Counted from the first letter of the stretch, positions 8,757 to 18,400 are shown. The stretch: 64,000 nt of DNA from Thermococcus celer Vu 13 = JCM 8558 (GCF_002214365.1 NZ_CP014854.1:620001-684000); one strand, 5' to 3'. Numbers and translations are program-made. Notes: generated by a model from the sequence alone, not told the origin.

Positions 8757-9896
8757 TCAGCGCCTCCTCCGGAGGAGGGGCACCAGGGCGAGGGCTGCCA
8801 CGAACGCCGGACCGCAGATCCCGCCGCCCGATTCCTTCGTGTCGCTCCTCGTACCCGTCTTCCCGAGTATCTCGTCAGGGCTCTTGCCCTCCACCATAAG
8901 CTGGGTCCACTGGTCGAGCCAGGTCTTGTAGTTCTTCTCTATCTCCGCAGGGTCAACGGTGGCGGGCTTGTCCACCCTGACCGCGTACTTGAAGACCTCG
9001 GGTAGCTTGACGTCCCTGTTGACCGGGTACATCCACTGGTTGAGCGGGAGCTTCTCCTGGGCTTCCCTGCTGATGAGGAACTCGATGAACTTCTTTGCCA
9101 GCTCGGGGTGCTTGGCGCCCTTGACGATCCCGGCACCCTCGATCTGGAGGTAGTTACCCTCCTTAAAGGCAACGGCCCCGACGTTGGTCTTGTTGTCGTA
9201 GTAAACGGTGGCGGCCGGTGAAGTGGCGTAGCTGAGGACGAGCGGGTACTCACCCTTCATGAAGGCCTCCCACGCCTCGCTCCAGCCCTTGACAACCTGA
9301 ACGTCGTTCTCCTTGAGCTTTTCCCAGTAGTTGAGCCAGTCGTCGCCGTAAACCGCTACCGTCCACAGGAGGAAGGCCATCCCCGGCGAACTGGTCCTCG
9401 GGTCCTCGATTATCAGTTTGCCCTTCCACTCGGGCTTGGTGAGGTCCTCAAGGCTCTCCGGAGGGTTCTTAACCATGTCCTTGCGGTAGTTTATGGCTAT
9501 GTAACCGTAGTCGTAGGGGGTGAGGTGGAAGGTCGGGTCGAACTTCTGGATTATCCAGTCCGGTATGACGTCGGCGTTACCCGGCTTGTAGGGCTCCAGT
9601 ATCCCGGCGTCGATGGCCTTGGCCAAATAACTGTTGTCTATGCCGACCACAACGTCGGCCTGTGGGTTGTCCTTCTCGAGGATGAGCCGGTTGAGTACCT
9701 GGCCGGCGTCGCCTATCAGGACGAGGTTCACCTTAACGTTGTACTTCTGCTCAAAAATCGGGATGATCTCTTTCATCCACCACTCTATGCTGTCGTAGGA
9801 GTAGACCGTCAGCGTCTCCTCGGCTTTAACGGGTTTTGCCGTCCAGAGAGCGCCGAGGAGCAGGAAAGCAAACACCAGCGCCGCGAGCTTCCTCAT
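8757..9896 (-). CDS. Thiamine-type ABC transporter binding protein, CGP-CTERM
   Basis: Extracytoplasmic solute-binding protein, 379 residues. Residues 1-25 are a signal peptide ending near AKPVKA; the mature part follows the TbpA/PotD-like fold (ETLTVYSYDSIEWWMKEIIP, then DVVVGIDNSYLAKAIDAGIL and KGWSEAWEAFMKGEYPLVLS), closest by memory to thiamine-binding proteins. The C-terminus (about 357-379) is a CGP-CTERM tag: a Gly-rich stretch, Cys-Gly-Pro, a hydrophobic helix and RRRR. By family, the cysteine of such tags is thought to be processed and lipid-anchored. GGAGGTG supports ATG 9896, and CTTTTTAATT lies upstream as a TATA box. No permease or ATPase gene lies beside it. Iron or another ligand remains possible. 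Confidence 0.82.
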   Translation of the reverse strand: MRKLAALVFAFLLLGALWTAKPVKAEETLTVYSYDSIEWWMKEIIPIFEQKYNVKVNLVLIGDAGQVLNRLILEKDNPQADVVVGIDNSYLAKAIDAGILEPYKPGNADVIPDWIIQKFDPTFHLTPYDYGYIAINYRKDMVKNPPESLEDLTKPEWKGKLIIEDPRTSSPGMAFLLWTVAVYGDDWLNYWEKLKENDVQVVKGWSEAWEAFMKGEYPLVLSYATSPAATVYYDNKTNVGAVAFKEGNYLQIEGAGIVKGAKHPELAKKFIEFLISREAQEKLPLNQWMYPVNRDVKLPEVFKYAVRVDKPATVDPAEIEKNYKTWLDQWTQLMVEGKSPDEILGKTGTRSDTKESGGGICGPAFVAALALVPLLRRRR

Positions 9897-10011
9897 TCTT
9901 TCACCTCCATGAGCGGGTTTTTGTTTCTCATAATATGGTAATGGAGGGAATTAAAAAGCTTTACCTCCCAGAAATGTGCCCCGGAAGTTCGAGAAAAATC
10001 CAAATAAAGGG

Positions 10012-10950
10012 TCATCCCCCGGGCAGGTTGACTCCACCGGTGAAGTACACGTAGAGGAAATAGGAGTAGATGGCCAGGAACACCGTCCCCGTTAGCCTGT
10101 TTATCCTTCCCGTGAGGCGAAGAACGGCCGTCAGTATGGCCATGACGAGGAGCGTGAGGGGCAGTGTGAATGCGTAGATGGAGGGGTCGACGCGTATGGG
10201 GTGTATGACGGCCGCCACGCCTATCACCATCAGGATATCGAGTATATCCGCGCCTATCATGTTGCCGACGCCTACGTTGTGGAGACCCTTCAGCGTTGCC
10301 GTGACGGAGTTCGTGAACTCCGGGAGGGACGTCCCGATTGAGACCATCGTGAGGCCTATGACCACCTCCGGAACCCCAAAGGCCCTGGCCATCTTAACGG
10401 CGCTGTCCACGACGAACTCCGCGCCGATAACAACGAGGATACCGCTCACCAGCATGATAAGGCCGTCCCTCCTTGGGTCTCCGCGTCCCTCCTCGGGGAG
10501 ATCCTCAAGTGTCATGTGTTTCTTGTAGAGGTAGTAAAGGAAGCCGAAGTATATCGCTATCAGGCTCGCACCGTCGAGCCGGCTTATGGTCCCATCGTAC
10601 ATGAGAAGTCCGGAGTAGGCCGTGACGGCTATCATGAAGAGGGAATTCCTCCAGGCGGTTTTTTCCACATCGAGGGGGTGAATCAGGGACGACACGCCCA
10701 GGATCAGGGCGATGTTGGCCAGGGCACTCCCGATGGCGTTGCCGAGTGCCACGTCGGGGTTTCCATGGTATGACGAGATGGCCGACACCGTGAGCTCGGG
10801 GAGGGTCGTGGCTATGCTCGCCAGAACCAGCGCTACAAGGAACTCGCTAACGCCGAAGCCTTTCGCAAACCGGGAGGCGGCCTCGACGAAGTAGTCACTC
10901 CCCTTGATGAGCAGGACGAGACCAAGCGTGAAGACGATGATTTCAACCAT
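10012..10950 (-). CDS. Calcium/sodium antiporter family (CaCA, YrbG-like)
   Basis: An integral membrane protein of 312 residues with about ten hydrophobic helices in two inverted repeats. The duplicated alpha motifs are visible: TTLPELTVSAIS with GNAIGSALANIALILG in the first half, and TSLPEFTNSVTA with GNMIGADILDILMVIG in the second; their acidic residues bind the transported cation. The family exchanges Ca2+ (or other cations) for Na+ or H+. I take ATG 10950 as start; an adjacent GTG at 10953 is also possible. Its end lies about 115 bases before the thiamine-type binding protein gene, which has its own TATA box, so co-transcription is not required. Ion specificity is not visible. Confidence 0.9.
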   Translation of the reverse strand: MVEIIVFTLGLVLLIKGSDYFVEAASRFAKGFGVSEFLVALVLASIATTLPELTVSAISSYHGNPDVALGNAIGSALANIALILGVSSLIHPLDVEKTAWRNSLFMIAVTAYSGLLMYDGTISRLDGASLIAIYFGFLYYLYKKHMTLEDLPEEGRGDPRRDGLIMLVSGILVVIGAEFVVDSAVKMARAFGVPEVVIGLTMVSIGTSLPEFTNSVTATLKGLHNVGVGNMIGADILDILMVIGVAAVIHPIRVDPSIYAFTLPLTLLVMAILTAVLRLTGRINRLTGTVFLAIYSYFLYVYFTGGVNLPGG

Positions 10951-10994
10951 CACCCTTTACCACCAGAAGGGGCTGGAAAGGGGGCTTAAAAAGT

Positions 10995-11510
10995 TTATTT
11001 GAACTCCCTTCCCTCATCCTTTCCCTCCATCTTGATGACGTAGTCCGCCGCGTTCTGGAGGGCAACGGAGAAACCGGGCTCCACGCCTACGACTATCGTC
11101 TCCTTACCCCTGCGCTTGGCCTCGTTTATTATCGGGAGGAAGTCTGCATCCCTCGTTGCCAGGGCTATGACGTCAACATCGGAGTTGTAGATGAGCTCCA
11201 TGGCCTCGATGGCGATCCTCACGTCGGTATCTCCTGCCACGATTATCGGCTCCAGCCCCTGGTTGACGACGGCCTCTATGAGGCCCTGGGGTGCGTACTG
11301 GTTGAGAACCACCTTGGCAACGCGAAGCTTCCCTATCCTCCCGAGGGCCTCCACTATGTCCTCCAGCTTTATCCCGAACTCCTTTCGGAGGATGTTTGGA
11401 CCGTCTATTATGAGGCCGATGCTCCTCTTCTTCTGTGGCCTTTCGAGGGCACCGGCTTCCTTGACCTCCTTCTCCCCCCGCCCGATGATCCTGAAAAAGC
11501 GCTCTTTCAT
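10995..11510 (-). CDS. NYN/PIN-like ribonuclease domain protein (intact active site)
   Basis: A 171-residue protein of the archaeal NYN-domain (LabA/DUF88, TIGR00288-like) family, a PIN-type fold that in other members cuts RNA with acidic residues holding metal. Residues 32-160 form the domain: IIDGPNILR (Asp36), [14 protein letters not shown] (Asp94, Asp96) and [10 protein letters not shown] (Asp121, Asp123). All expected acids are present. The first 4 bases overlap the last 4 of the upstream paralogue, so the two genes are translationally coupled. The N-terminal 30 residues are basic and probably flexible. Activity and substrate are inferred from family only. Confidence 0.82.
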   Translation of the reverse strand: MKERFFRIIGRGEKEVKEAGALERPQKKRSIGLIIDGPNILRKEFGIKLEDIVEALGRIGKLRVAKVVLNQYAPQGLIEAVVNQGLEPIIVAGDTDVRIAIEAMELIYNSDVDVIALATRDADFLPIINEAKRRGKETIVVGVEPGFSVALQNAADYVIKMEGKDEGREFK

Positions 11511-12016
11511 TCTCCCTCACCGCCCCCAAGGATTATGACGTAGTCGGCGGCGTGCTTTAACGCGGCTGAAAAGCCCGGTTCGATGCCGATAACCACCGTC
11601 TCCTTGCCGCGTTCCTTCGCCTTGAGGATGACCGGGAGGAACTCCGCGTTCCTCGTTGCGAGCGCTATCACGTCTATGTTGGGGTTGTAGATTTCCCTCA
11701 TCGCCTCGACGGCCAGCTTCACGCCCGTCTCCCCCGAGACGACGACGGCCTCAAAGCCCTGGTTGGACACCGCCTCTATGAGGCCCTGGGGAGCGTATTG
11801 ATTGAGGATCACCTTGGCAACGCGCAGGTCGCCCAGATCCTCGAGGGCCTCCACTATGTCCTCCAGCTTCACCCCGAACTCCTTCCTGAGGATGTTCGGA
11901 CCGTCGATGAGCAGTGCTATCTTCTTTCCCCTGCTTATCTTTCGCCTCATCGTTCCTATGATCCTCATCCCGTCCTTCGTCATCGAGATTATCCTTTCCC
12001 AGTTGCCGCCCGGCAT
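11507..12016 (-). CDS. NYN-domain paralogue with degenerate active site
   Basis: A 169-residue paralogue of the downstream gene; the two share long identical blocks ([28 protein letters not shown]). ATG 12016 is preferred because GGTGA sits about five bases upstream; a GTG at 12025 overlaps that site. Compared with the partner, Asp94/Asp96 become Glu96/Gly98 and the RDADF pair becomes RNAEF (Asn123, Glu125), while Asp38 of DGPN is kept. This pattern suggests loss of catalysis with the fold preserved, perhaps as the regulatory half of a heterodimer. A TATA box (CTTTTTATA on the minus strand, near 12075) serves the pair. Confidence 0.8.
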   Translation of the reverse strand: MPGGNWERIISMTKDGMRIIGTMRRKISRGKKIALLIDGPNILRKEFGVKLEDIVEALEDLGDLRVAKVILNQYAPQGLIEAVSNQGFEAVVVSGETGVKLAVEAMREIYNPNIDVIALATRNAEFLPVILKAKERGKETVVIGIEPGFSAALKHAADYVIILGGGEGE

Positions 12017-12089
12017 AGGAGTCACCGTTGAAATGGATACACCGGAGATACGCCTGAGGGAGTACGTACCAATCCTATAAAAAGTTAGT

Positions 12090-14531
12090 TCAGGGTTTGG
12101 AAATAATCCTCTTGTAATAGTACCAGAGTCCCCGGATGACGTCCCTGACCTCGATCATCGTGAAGGTCTCCGTCCTGTCTATCAACTCCGCCGCCTCCTT
12201 CCAGCTGTGGGCCTGCAGGACGCGGTAGATGAGCAGTTTTATCTGCCTCTCGTCGAGGTAGGGCTTCATCCAGCCGTCGAGGAAGTAGAGCTTGACGATG
12301 GGCTTGACCGCGTCAACGACCGTGTCGTAAGTCAGGACCTTTCCTGTGAAGGCGTCGAGGCGCTTCCTCTGGACGTCCGTCAGGTAAACAGGGTAATCAA
12401 CGGCCTCGCCGAAGGGCGTTTCGAAGAGCCAGCGCGCTATCTCCGGCTCGAGCTCACGGTGCGTATCACCCAGCCACTCCGTCAGCCTTACCCTGAACTC
12501 GTCGTTGGCCTTTTTTATGAGCTTCTCGGCCCTCTCGCTTATCGGCTTCAGGACTATGGCGGTGAACTCGCCGCTCACGGGGTTCCTCGCCGGGCTGAGG
12601 TGGACCACGGCGAAGCCGTTCCTGACCCAGAAGCGGACCAGTTCCTCGCTCGCCCCGAAGCCAGAGCCTATCCAGTCGAGGCCCCTCTCCTTGGCCTCCT
12701 TCTCGAGCAGTTCGAGGGCCCTGCTCCCGAGCCCCATGTCCATGGCATCGGGGTGTGTCGCTATCCTGACTATCCGGTAACCCCTCAGCCTCGCGAACTC
12801 CTTGGCCATGTGGTGCTTGACCATCATGTCGGGAATGATGTTGCCGCGCGGCTTGTAGCCCTTCACCATCTTCTCGATGACCTTCCTCGGGATGTTGCCC
12901 TCCTCCGCTATCTGCAGGGCCGTGACTATCTTTCCGTTCTTCAGGCGAAGGACCCTCGCCTTATGATGGGGAGCGTCGGCGAGGAGGGCAACGTCGCTCG
13001 GTCTGTTCCTGTAGTGGGCGAGGATGTATATCCCGACGAAGTTCCTGAGGTCCTCCCGGTCGTTCTCGAACCAGTCGTCCAGGTCGGGCTCCTCAAGGTA
13101 TACCTCCTTGTTCTCTATCAGCTTGTAATCCTCGTCCGTGAGCTCAACGGGTTCTGCATCCAGGAGGAGGACATCGAAGAGCCACCTCTCTATCGGGTCG
13201 CCCCCGGCGTAGCGGATCGGCTCGTCCATGTGGAGTTCCTTGAAATCCCTCTTCTCCCTGGCTTTCTTGAGGAACTTGACGGAGAAGCCCCTCCCGGCCC
13301 CCTCGTAGCCGTGAACGGTCGAGGAGTAAACGACCCTCCCCTTGTTGAGGTACCTGTGGAGTATAGGCACGTGGATTCCCGCGGCCTCGTCGAGGATGTA
13401 GAGGTCGGCGCTCTCCCTGTAACCCTCGACGGGGCGGTAATAGCGTAGCTCCACCCCTTCGGCTTGAACGCCCTTTATGATGCCCTTCTCCTCGACAACC
13501 CGCGGCTCGAAGCCGAGCCTTTCGAGGGCCTTCTCAGCGAAGCGGAACAGCGACTGAACGTTCTCCGGCTCGGGAGCGGTTACGACTATCCTCGTGTGCT
13601 TCTTGAGGGCCAGGGCGAGTCCAATCGCGGCTATCCCGACGGAGACGCTCTTTCCCCTCCCCCTATCGGCGGTGAGGACGAGCATGCCCTTGTTCCCGAC
13701 GAGTTCTTCAAATGCCCTAAAAACCTCAACCTGCCCCTCGGTGAGGGCCATCTCGTAGAGCTCGCGCGGGAAAACGGTCTCATCAGGGATGGGGACGTTT
13801 TTCCTGGCCCTGATACGGGCCTGGCTCTTCGAGCGCCTGGGTTTCTTTTTCGCCTTTCCGGCCTCGGTGATGATGTAGATGCCCTCGTGCTCCGTGAACT
13901 TCCTGATGAGGCGCCGGTTGAACCTCTTCTTGACGTCGTCGATGGTGTAAGGGGGTGTCACGAGGCTCTTGTGGAAGCCCGTCCACATATTCTTCCACTT
14001 CTCGAAGGGGTGGGCAAGGATGAATATCAGCCCGCCGCCCCTGACAGTCTCGATTATCCTGCCGAGGTCGTTCGGCGAGTAGTCGTAGCTCATGTCGAGG
14101 ACGAGGAGGTCGTAGGTTCTACCCAAGATATCGCGGGTGTGCTTGAAGGTAACCGCCTGAACCTCCACGTTGGAACCGGCCAGGACGTCGAAGTGCTTCC
14201 TGAAGGCCTCGTAGCGCTTCCGCCCGAAGGTCTCCTCCCCGAGGGCGTCCGTCGCGTAGAGAACCTCGATCCTGTCCTCGCCCTCGTCCCTCAGCCTCTT
14301 CCTCACGAGCTCGTCGATGATTCCGTTTAGGGTTCTGGCCGCGGCTCCTGCGAGGATCCCCGCCAGCTCGGCCTTCCTCGTCGTGTCTCCCTCTATCACT
14401 ATCATTCTTCTATGGAATCCCTCGAGTGCCTGGGCCAGAGCGGTCTCGGTGAGCTTTAAAATCGAGTCCTTAACCTTCTCGCCCTTCGCGTACTCTCTCA
14501 CTTCCCCATCAAAGCGAACCTTAACGGTCAT
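12090..14531 (-). CDS. tmcA: tRNA(Met)/RNA cytidine acetyltransferase
   Basis: Archaeal TmcA/NAT10/Kre33 enzyme, 813 residues, which makes N4-acetylcytidine in RNA using ATP and acetyl-CoA; in Thermococcus the homologue acetylates many RNAs. Order: N-terminal DUF1726-like domain (1-170), helicase module (about 270-440) with Walker A ADRGRGKS near 287 and Walker-B-like [13 protein letters not shown] acetyltransferase domain (about 450-640) with the acetyl-CoA loop [14 protein letters not shown] near 600, and a C-terminal RNA-binding part ([19 protein letters not shown]). ATG 14531 follows AGGGGGTC; the open frame extends 35 codons further upstream but that part is not protein-like. Full length and intact. 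Confidence 0.95.
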   Translation of the reverse strand: MTVKVRFDGEVREYAKGEKVKDSILKLTETALAQALEGFHRRMIVIEGDTTRKAELAGILAGAAARTLNGIIDELVRKRLRDEGEDRIEVLYATDALGEETFGRKRYEAFRKHFDVLAGSNVEVQAVTFKHTRDILGRTYDLLVLDMSYDYSPNDLGRIIETVRGGGLIFILAHPFEKWKNMWTGFHKSLVTPPYTIDDVKKRFNRRLIRKFTEHEGIYIITEAGKAKKKPRRSKSQARIRARKNVPIPDETVFPRELYEMALTEGQVEVFRAFEELVGNKGMLVLTADRGRGKSVSVGIAAIGLALALKKHTRIVVTAPEPENVQSLFRFAEKALERLGFEPRVVEEKGIIKGVQAEGVELRYYRPVEGYRESADLYILDEAAGIHVPILHRYLNKGRVVYSSTVHGYEGAGRGFSVKFLKKAREKRDFKELHMDEPIRYAGGDPIERWLFDVLLLDAEPVELTDEDYKLIENKEVYLEEPDLDDWFENDREDLRNFVGIYILAHYRNRPSDVALLADAPHHKARVLRLKNGKIVTALQIAEEGNIPRKVIEKMVKGYKPRGNIIPDMMVKHHMAKEFARLRGYRIVRIATHPDAMDMGLGSRALELLEKEAKERGLDWIGSGFGASEELVRFWVRNGFAVVHLSPARNPVSGEFTAIVLKPISERAEKLIKKANDEFRVRLTEWLGDTHRELEPEIARWLFETPFGEAVDYPVYLTDVQRKRLDAFTGKVLTYDTVVDAVKPIVKLYFLDGWMKPYLDERQIKLLIYRVLQAHSWKEAAELIDRTETFTMIEVRDVIRGLWYYYKRIISKP

Positions 14532-14675
14532 GGTGACCCCCTGATGAGAAGAGGAGGGGCGGCTTAAAAAGTTAGTTCCGCACTCTGTTGCGGCTCGCAG
14601 TTTACGGGATCGGCTTGATGATAAACTTTTAACCACTTCCAGCGATCAACCGTATCTATCAGGTCTCCCAGATGG

Positions 14676-15119
14676 GTGAGGCTATTGAGCCCGGCGAAAC
14701 CCCCCAAAACCCTTTACCCGGCCGATGAGCTGTTCGTCCCGAAGATTACCTTCGATGCTAAGAAAGCGTCGATACCCGAGGTGTTCCCGTTCAGGGAGGT
14801 CATCCTTCAGTCGTTAATCCGAAAGTTCCTTGAAAGTGTCCCCGAAGATCGTGGTTGAAGCGAAGAGGGGAACTGCGAGGAGAAAAGACGTAGAACAGCT
14901 GGAGGGGTACGTGAACGAGCTCGGCAACGAGTGCGCTGGAGGTGTTTTGATAGCGAAATCATCTCCCCCAGGCTTTCAGATCTTCCCGGAAACATGCTGT
15001 TCCTGAGTTACGGATTCGACGATATGAGCCGGAACGAGCTCTACACGTACGACGAACTCCTCGAAAGGCTCACCCTAACTTCCCCGCAGGGGGAGTGCAA
15101 TACCTCACACCCTCGATAA
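14676..15119 (+). pseudogene. Degraded nuclease-like gene, at least two frameshifts
   Basis: Three consecutive protein-like segments lie in two alternating frames. Segment one (14676-14835): MRLLSPAKPPKTLYPADELF... to VILQSLIRKFLE. Segment two, shifted by one base (about 14836-14965): SPKIVVEAKRGTARRKDVEQLEGYV..., which carries an E-A-K motif like the ExK of PD-(D/E)XK nucleases and a following helix. Segment three, back in the first frame (to 15119): GNMLFLSYGFDDMSRNELYTYDELLERL. Read through, they form one protein of about 145 residues. I infer a decayed endonuclease-like gene; the family is not certain. Sequencing errors are an alternative, but two independent shifts make decay more likely. 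Confidence 0.6.
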
Positions 15120-15174
15120 CTATCGAAACGCTAAGCTTTTATACGAAAAGAGCCAAGTTTCATCGGTGGTTTCT

Positions 15175-17076
15175 ATGGCCGTGAAAGGTCTAACCGAGAA
15201 GGATCTGGAAAAGTTCAGGCTCGTCGGGAACGTCGATGCTCGGGGGAGAAAGCTCGTCTTCCAGGTGACGGAGATAAGCCTTAGGGAAGACGACTACTTC
15301 TCAAGGCTCTACCTCTACGACGGGAGGAGGGTTAAGCCGTTCACCTCCGGCAAAAAGGACTCCGGCCCGAGGTTCTCGCCGGACGGAAAGCTGGTGGCCT
15401 TCGCCTCGAAGCGCGATAGGGAGAGCAAGGAGGCCGAGCTCTACGTTATTCCAACCGATGGCGGTGAAGCGAGGCTCCTCACCAAGTTCAGGTACGGGAT
15501 CAGGAACCTCCGCTTCACGGAGGACGGGAAGGGCATAGCCGTCGTTACGCCGATAGACGTCGAGAAGAAACCAAAGGACGACGTGCACGTCATCAGGGAG
15601 ATACCCTTCTGGTTCAACGGCGTCGGCTGGGTCTACGGCAGGAGGAGCGTCGTCTACCTCGTCGACGTCGAGACGGGCAGGAAGAAACGTCTGACTCCAA
15701 AGAACCTCGACGTGGGCCAGATACGCTTCAGGAACGGCAAGCTCTACTTCGTGGCCCAGGAGGACCGCGAGAGAAAGCCGCTGGTGAGCGACCTCTACGT
15801 CCTCGAGGGCAGGAGGGCGAGGAGGTTAACCCCCGGAAAGTGGGGCATAAACGACTTCATCCCGCTCGACGACGGAACCTTCATCCTCAAAGCCAACACC
15901 CGCGAGAGGGGCATCCCCACCAACACCCACATCTACCACTACAACCCGGAGACGGGCGAAATGAGGAAGCTGACCGCCGGCCTCGACCGCTCCGCCTACA
16001 ACTCCCTCAACTGCGACGTCCGCGGAAGTCAGAGGGCCGAGTTAATATACAGGGACGGCTGGGTCTACTACGTCGCCACGGACGGCCCGAGGGCGAGCCT
16101 TTTCAGGGTGAACCTGGAAGGCAAAATCGAACGCGTCGTCGGCGGCGATAGGAGCGTCGAGAGCTTCGCCATCGGAGATTACGTGGCCTTCACGGCCCAG
16201 GACACGATTACGCCAACGGAGCTTTACGTCCTGCGCGACGGAAAGGAGAGGAGACTTACGGACTTCAATGGCTGGATTAAAGAGTATAAACTCTCGAAGC
16301 CGGAACACTTCACGGTTAAGGCCAGCGACGGCGTCGAGATAGACGCCTGGGTGATGAAACCCGTTGACTTCGAGCCCGGAAGGAAGTACCCGGCCGTCCT
16401 TGAGATCCACGGCGGGCCGAAGACCGCCTACGGTTACTCCTTCATTCACGAGTTCCACGTTCTAACGGCGAAGGGCTTCGCCGTGATCTTCTCGAATCCG
16501 AGGGGAAGCGACGGCTACGGCGAGGAGTTCGCGGACATAAGAGAGCACTACGGTGAGCGCGATTATAAAGACCTCATGGAGGTCGTTGACGAGGCGGTTA
16601 AGCGCTTCGACTTCATCGATGGGGAGAAAATTGGAGTCACTGGCGGCTCCTACGGCGGGTTCATGACCAACTGGATAGTCGGGCACACGAAACGCTTCAA
16701 GGCCGCGGTTACCCAGCGCTCCATCTCCAGCTGGGTGAGCTTCTTCGGGACGACGGACATAGGCTACTACTTCGCTCCCGACCAAGTGGGCGGCGACCCG
16801 TGGAGCAACGCCGACGGCTACTGGGATAAATCGCCGCTGAAGTACGCGCCGAACGTGGAGACCCCCCTGCTCATAATCCACTCGATGGAGGACTACCGCT
16901 GCTGGCTGCCGGAGGCTCTCCAGTTCTACACAGCTCTAAAGTACCTCGGAAAGACCGTTGAATTGGCGCTTTTCCCCGGTGAGAACCACGACCTCAGCAG
17001 GGGCGGGAAGCCGAAGCACAGGGTTAAGCGGCTCGAGCTGATAGCGGGATGGATGGAGAGGTGGCTGAAGGGATAG
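15175..17076 (+). CDS. S9C-family peptidase (acylaminoacyl-peptidase type)
   Basis: Serine peptidase of the prolyl oligopeptidase clan, 633 residues, probably cytoplasmic (no signal peptide). An N-terminal beta-propeller (about 1-375; repeats such as GPRFSPDGKLVAFASKRD) precedes an alpha/beta hydrolase domain. The triad is Ser near 491 (GGSYGG), Asp near 572 (HSMEDYR) and His near 604 (ENHDLS). It removes acylated N-terminal residues or cuts short peptides in studied Pyrococcus and Aeropyrum relatives. GGTGG at 15165-15169 supports ATG 15175; an in-frame GTG at 15166 overlaps that site. TATA box CTTTTATAC lies near 15136. Monocistronic. Confidence 0.93.
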   Translation: MAVKGLTEKDLEKFRLVGNVDARGRKLVFQVTEISLREDDYFSRLYLYDGRRVKPFTSGKKDSGPRFSPDGKLVAFASKRDRESKEAELYVIPTDGGEARLLTKFRYGIRNLRFTEDGKGIAVVTPIDVEKKPKDDVHVIREIPFWFNGVGWVYGRRSVVYLVDVETGRKKRLTPKNLDVGQIRFRNGKLYFVAQEDRERKPLVSDLYVLEGRRARRLTPGKWGINDFIPLDDGTFILKANTRERGIPTNTHIYHYNPETGEMRKLTAGLDRSAYNSLNCDVRGSQRAELIYRDGWVYYVATDGPRASLFRVNLEGKIERVVGGDRSVESFAIGDYVAFTAQDTITPTELYVLRDGKERRLTDFNGWIKEYKLSKPEHFTVKASDGVEIDAWVMKPVDFEPGRKYPAVLEIHGGPKTAYGYSFIHEFHVLTAKGFAVIFSNPRGSDGYGEEFADIREHYGERDYKDLMEVVDEAVKRFDFIDGEKIGVTGGSYGGFMTNWIVGHTKRFKAAVTQRSISSWVSFFGTTDIGYYFAPDQVGGDPWSNADGYWDKSPLKYAPNVETPLLIIHSMEDYRCWLPEALQFYTALKYLGKTVELALFPGENHDLSRGGKPKHRVKRLELIAGWMERWLKG

Positions 17077-17208
17077 TAACTCCTGTTCTCATCTCCTTTT
17101 AGTTGTCAGCTCAATCACGCCCGAATATCATTTTCCATTCAAAACTCTGGAGGCCAGATTTGGAGGGGCGAGGAGAGCATTTTTAAACCCCCTCTCGAAC
17201 CCGGCCCC

Positions 17209-17799
17209 ATGCTCGGGGTAATCCTCGCCTTCCCTGAAAAGCGGTGGGAGAACTACACGGTTCCAGTCCTCGATGAGCCCGTCGTTAGGATCACCGAGAG
17301 AAGGCTCTCGCTGAGCAAGAGGATCGACGGGGTGATCACCGTGGTCAGGAGAGACAGACTGAAGACATACTCGCTCCACGTCTCGAATCCCGTTCCCGTC
17401 ACGGCGGGGGGCAAGATGGAGGCGCTCCTCAGGGCCCTCCCGGACGGGCCCTTCTTCCTGGCGGAGGGAAACATGTCCCTGATAATGCCCTTCCTCGTCA
17501 ACTACATGGTTGGACTCTTCTACGAGGGAGAGCCAGAGGCGTTGATACCCCTGTGGAAGGACGGGACGGCCGAGGTCACCCACGCCATCTACGAGCCCGA
17601 CGCGCTGAGGGATGCGGTAAGTGCCGCCCTCGCCGAGGGTTACAGGAGCCTCTCCCGGATCACGGAGTTCCTCGATTACGAGCCTCTCCCCGTCGAGGAG
17701 CTGGCGAAGAGGAACCCGAAGGTCACGCTGAGCTTCTTCAGGGTCAAGAGCCCCATCGACGTCGGGTTCGCGGAGGAGACCCTCAAAAAGCTGAAATGA
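17209..17799 (+). CDS. MobA-like nucleotidyltransferase protein
   Basis: A 196-residue protein that resembles molybdenum cofactor guanylyltransferase in its second half: EGNMSLIMPFLVNYMVGLFY (gDmPf-like), PEALIPLWKDGTAEVTHAIY, DAVSAALAEGYRSLSRI and SPIDVGFAEE (nvntpeD-like end). At the N-terminus the nucleotide-binding LAGGxSxRxG loop is missing: LGVILA is followed by FPEKRWENY. By family MobA joins GMP to molybdopterin; here nucleotide binding is doubtful, so the activity is unclear. Start ATG 17209 lacks a clear ribosome site, and a TATA-like TTTTTAAACC lies near 17179-17188, consistent with a leaderless message. It converges with bioY. Confidence 0.7.
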   Translation: MLGVILAFPEKRWENYTVPVLDEPVVRITERRLSLSKRIDGVITVVRRDRLKTYSLHVSNPVPVTAGGKMEALLRALPDGPFFLAEGNMSLIMPFLVNYMVGLFYEGEPEALIPLWKDGTAEVTHAIYEPDALRDAVSAALAEGYRSLSRITEFLDYEPLPVEELAKRNPKVTLSFFRVKSPIDVGFAEETLKKLK

Positions 17800-17837
17800 T
17801 GCCGACGGGATAATTGAAGAGGAGAAACGACAGATAA

Positions 17838-18356
17838 TCACCCCAGATCCACCGCTTTTCGCACCCTGTACGCGGTGAGAACCGCGAGGGCTGCCTTCAC
17901 CAGGTCAACCGGGACGAAAGGCGCCACCCCGAGGAGGAACGCCTTGTGAAAGTCTCCTCCGAGGAAGAGGCCGAGCCTCAGCCAGCCGAGGAGGTAGACG
18001 ACCGCTATCCCGACGAGCGAGCCGATGGCCATTCCGGTGAGGCTCCGATACCTCTCGCTCAGGTAACCTGCTAAAAGGGCCGCCAGCGGAAAGGCGAGTA
18101 TGTAACCTCCCGTCGGCCCGTAGATGGCCGCCAGCCCGCCGTGGAAGTTGGCGAAGACGGGAATTCCGAGAGCGCCCGTGAGGACGTAGGCCAGCTGGCT
18201 CAGAAAACCGAGCCTCGCCCCGAGGAGGAGGCCGCTGAGGAGGACGAAGAAGACCTGGAGGGTAACGGGGACTGGCCCTATCGGGATACTAATTTGGGCC
18301 CCCACGGCCGTCAAAGCCGCGAAGAGACCGGCGAAAGCCACGTCGCGCGCGTTCAT
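17838..18356 (-). CDS. bioY: Biotin transporter substrate-binding subunit BioY
   Basis: S-component of an ECF-type vitamin importer, 172 residues, with five to six membrane helices. BioY signatures are present: QISIPIGPVPVTLQVFFVLL with the GPVPvTlQ motif, LLGARLGFLSQLAYVLTGALGIPVF, GPTGGYILAFPLAALLAG, and the C-terminal VPVDLVKAALA. It captures biotin at the membrane. GGTGG five bases ahead supports ATG 18356. The gene is divergent from the ATPase and EcfT genes with only 61 bases between, which supports one regulated biotin-uptake unit. Confidence 0.94.
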   Translation of the reverse strand: MNARDVAFAGLFAALTAVGAQISIPIGPVPVTLQVFFVLLSGLLLGARLGFLSQLAYVLTGALGIPVFANFHGGLAAIYGPTGGYILAFPLAALLAGYLSERYRSLTGMAIGSLVGIAVVYLLGWLRLGLFLGGDFHKAFLLGVAPFVPVDLVKAALAVLTAYRVRKAVDLG

Positions 18357-18388
18357 TCCACCACCGTTAGGGCACCCGGGTTAACCTT

Positions 18389-18400
18389 TAAAACGTTTTA
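18389..18400. promoter_or_regulatory. Palindrome in the shared bioY / ECF promoter region
   Basis: The perfect palindrome TAAAACGTTTTA is nearly central in the 61 bases between the divergent biotin transporter genes. On the minus strand it overlaps a TATA-like TTTTAAAGG for bioY, and on the plus strand CTTTAAAACG could serve the ATPase gene. A second palindrome GGTTAACC (18379-18386) lies beside it. A repressor binding here could shut both units together. Regulator identity is unknown; A+T-rich promoter DNA can be palindromic by chance. Confidence 0.4.

Noticed and set aside
9897-10011. Thiamine pyrophosphate riboswitch before the thiamine-type binding protein gene
   Set aside because: The spacer has a normal TATA box and ribosome site but none of the conserved THI-box helices, and it is too short.
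12207-14330. Long plus-strand frames opposite tmcA
   Set aside because: Antisense shadows of tmcA; no domain, no ribosome site, biased composition.
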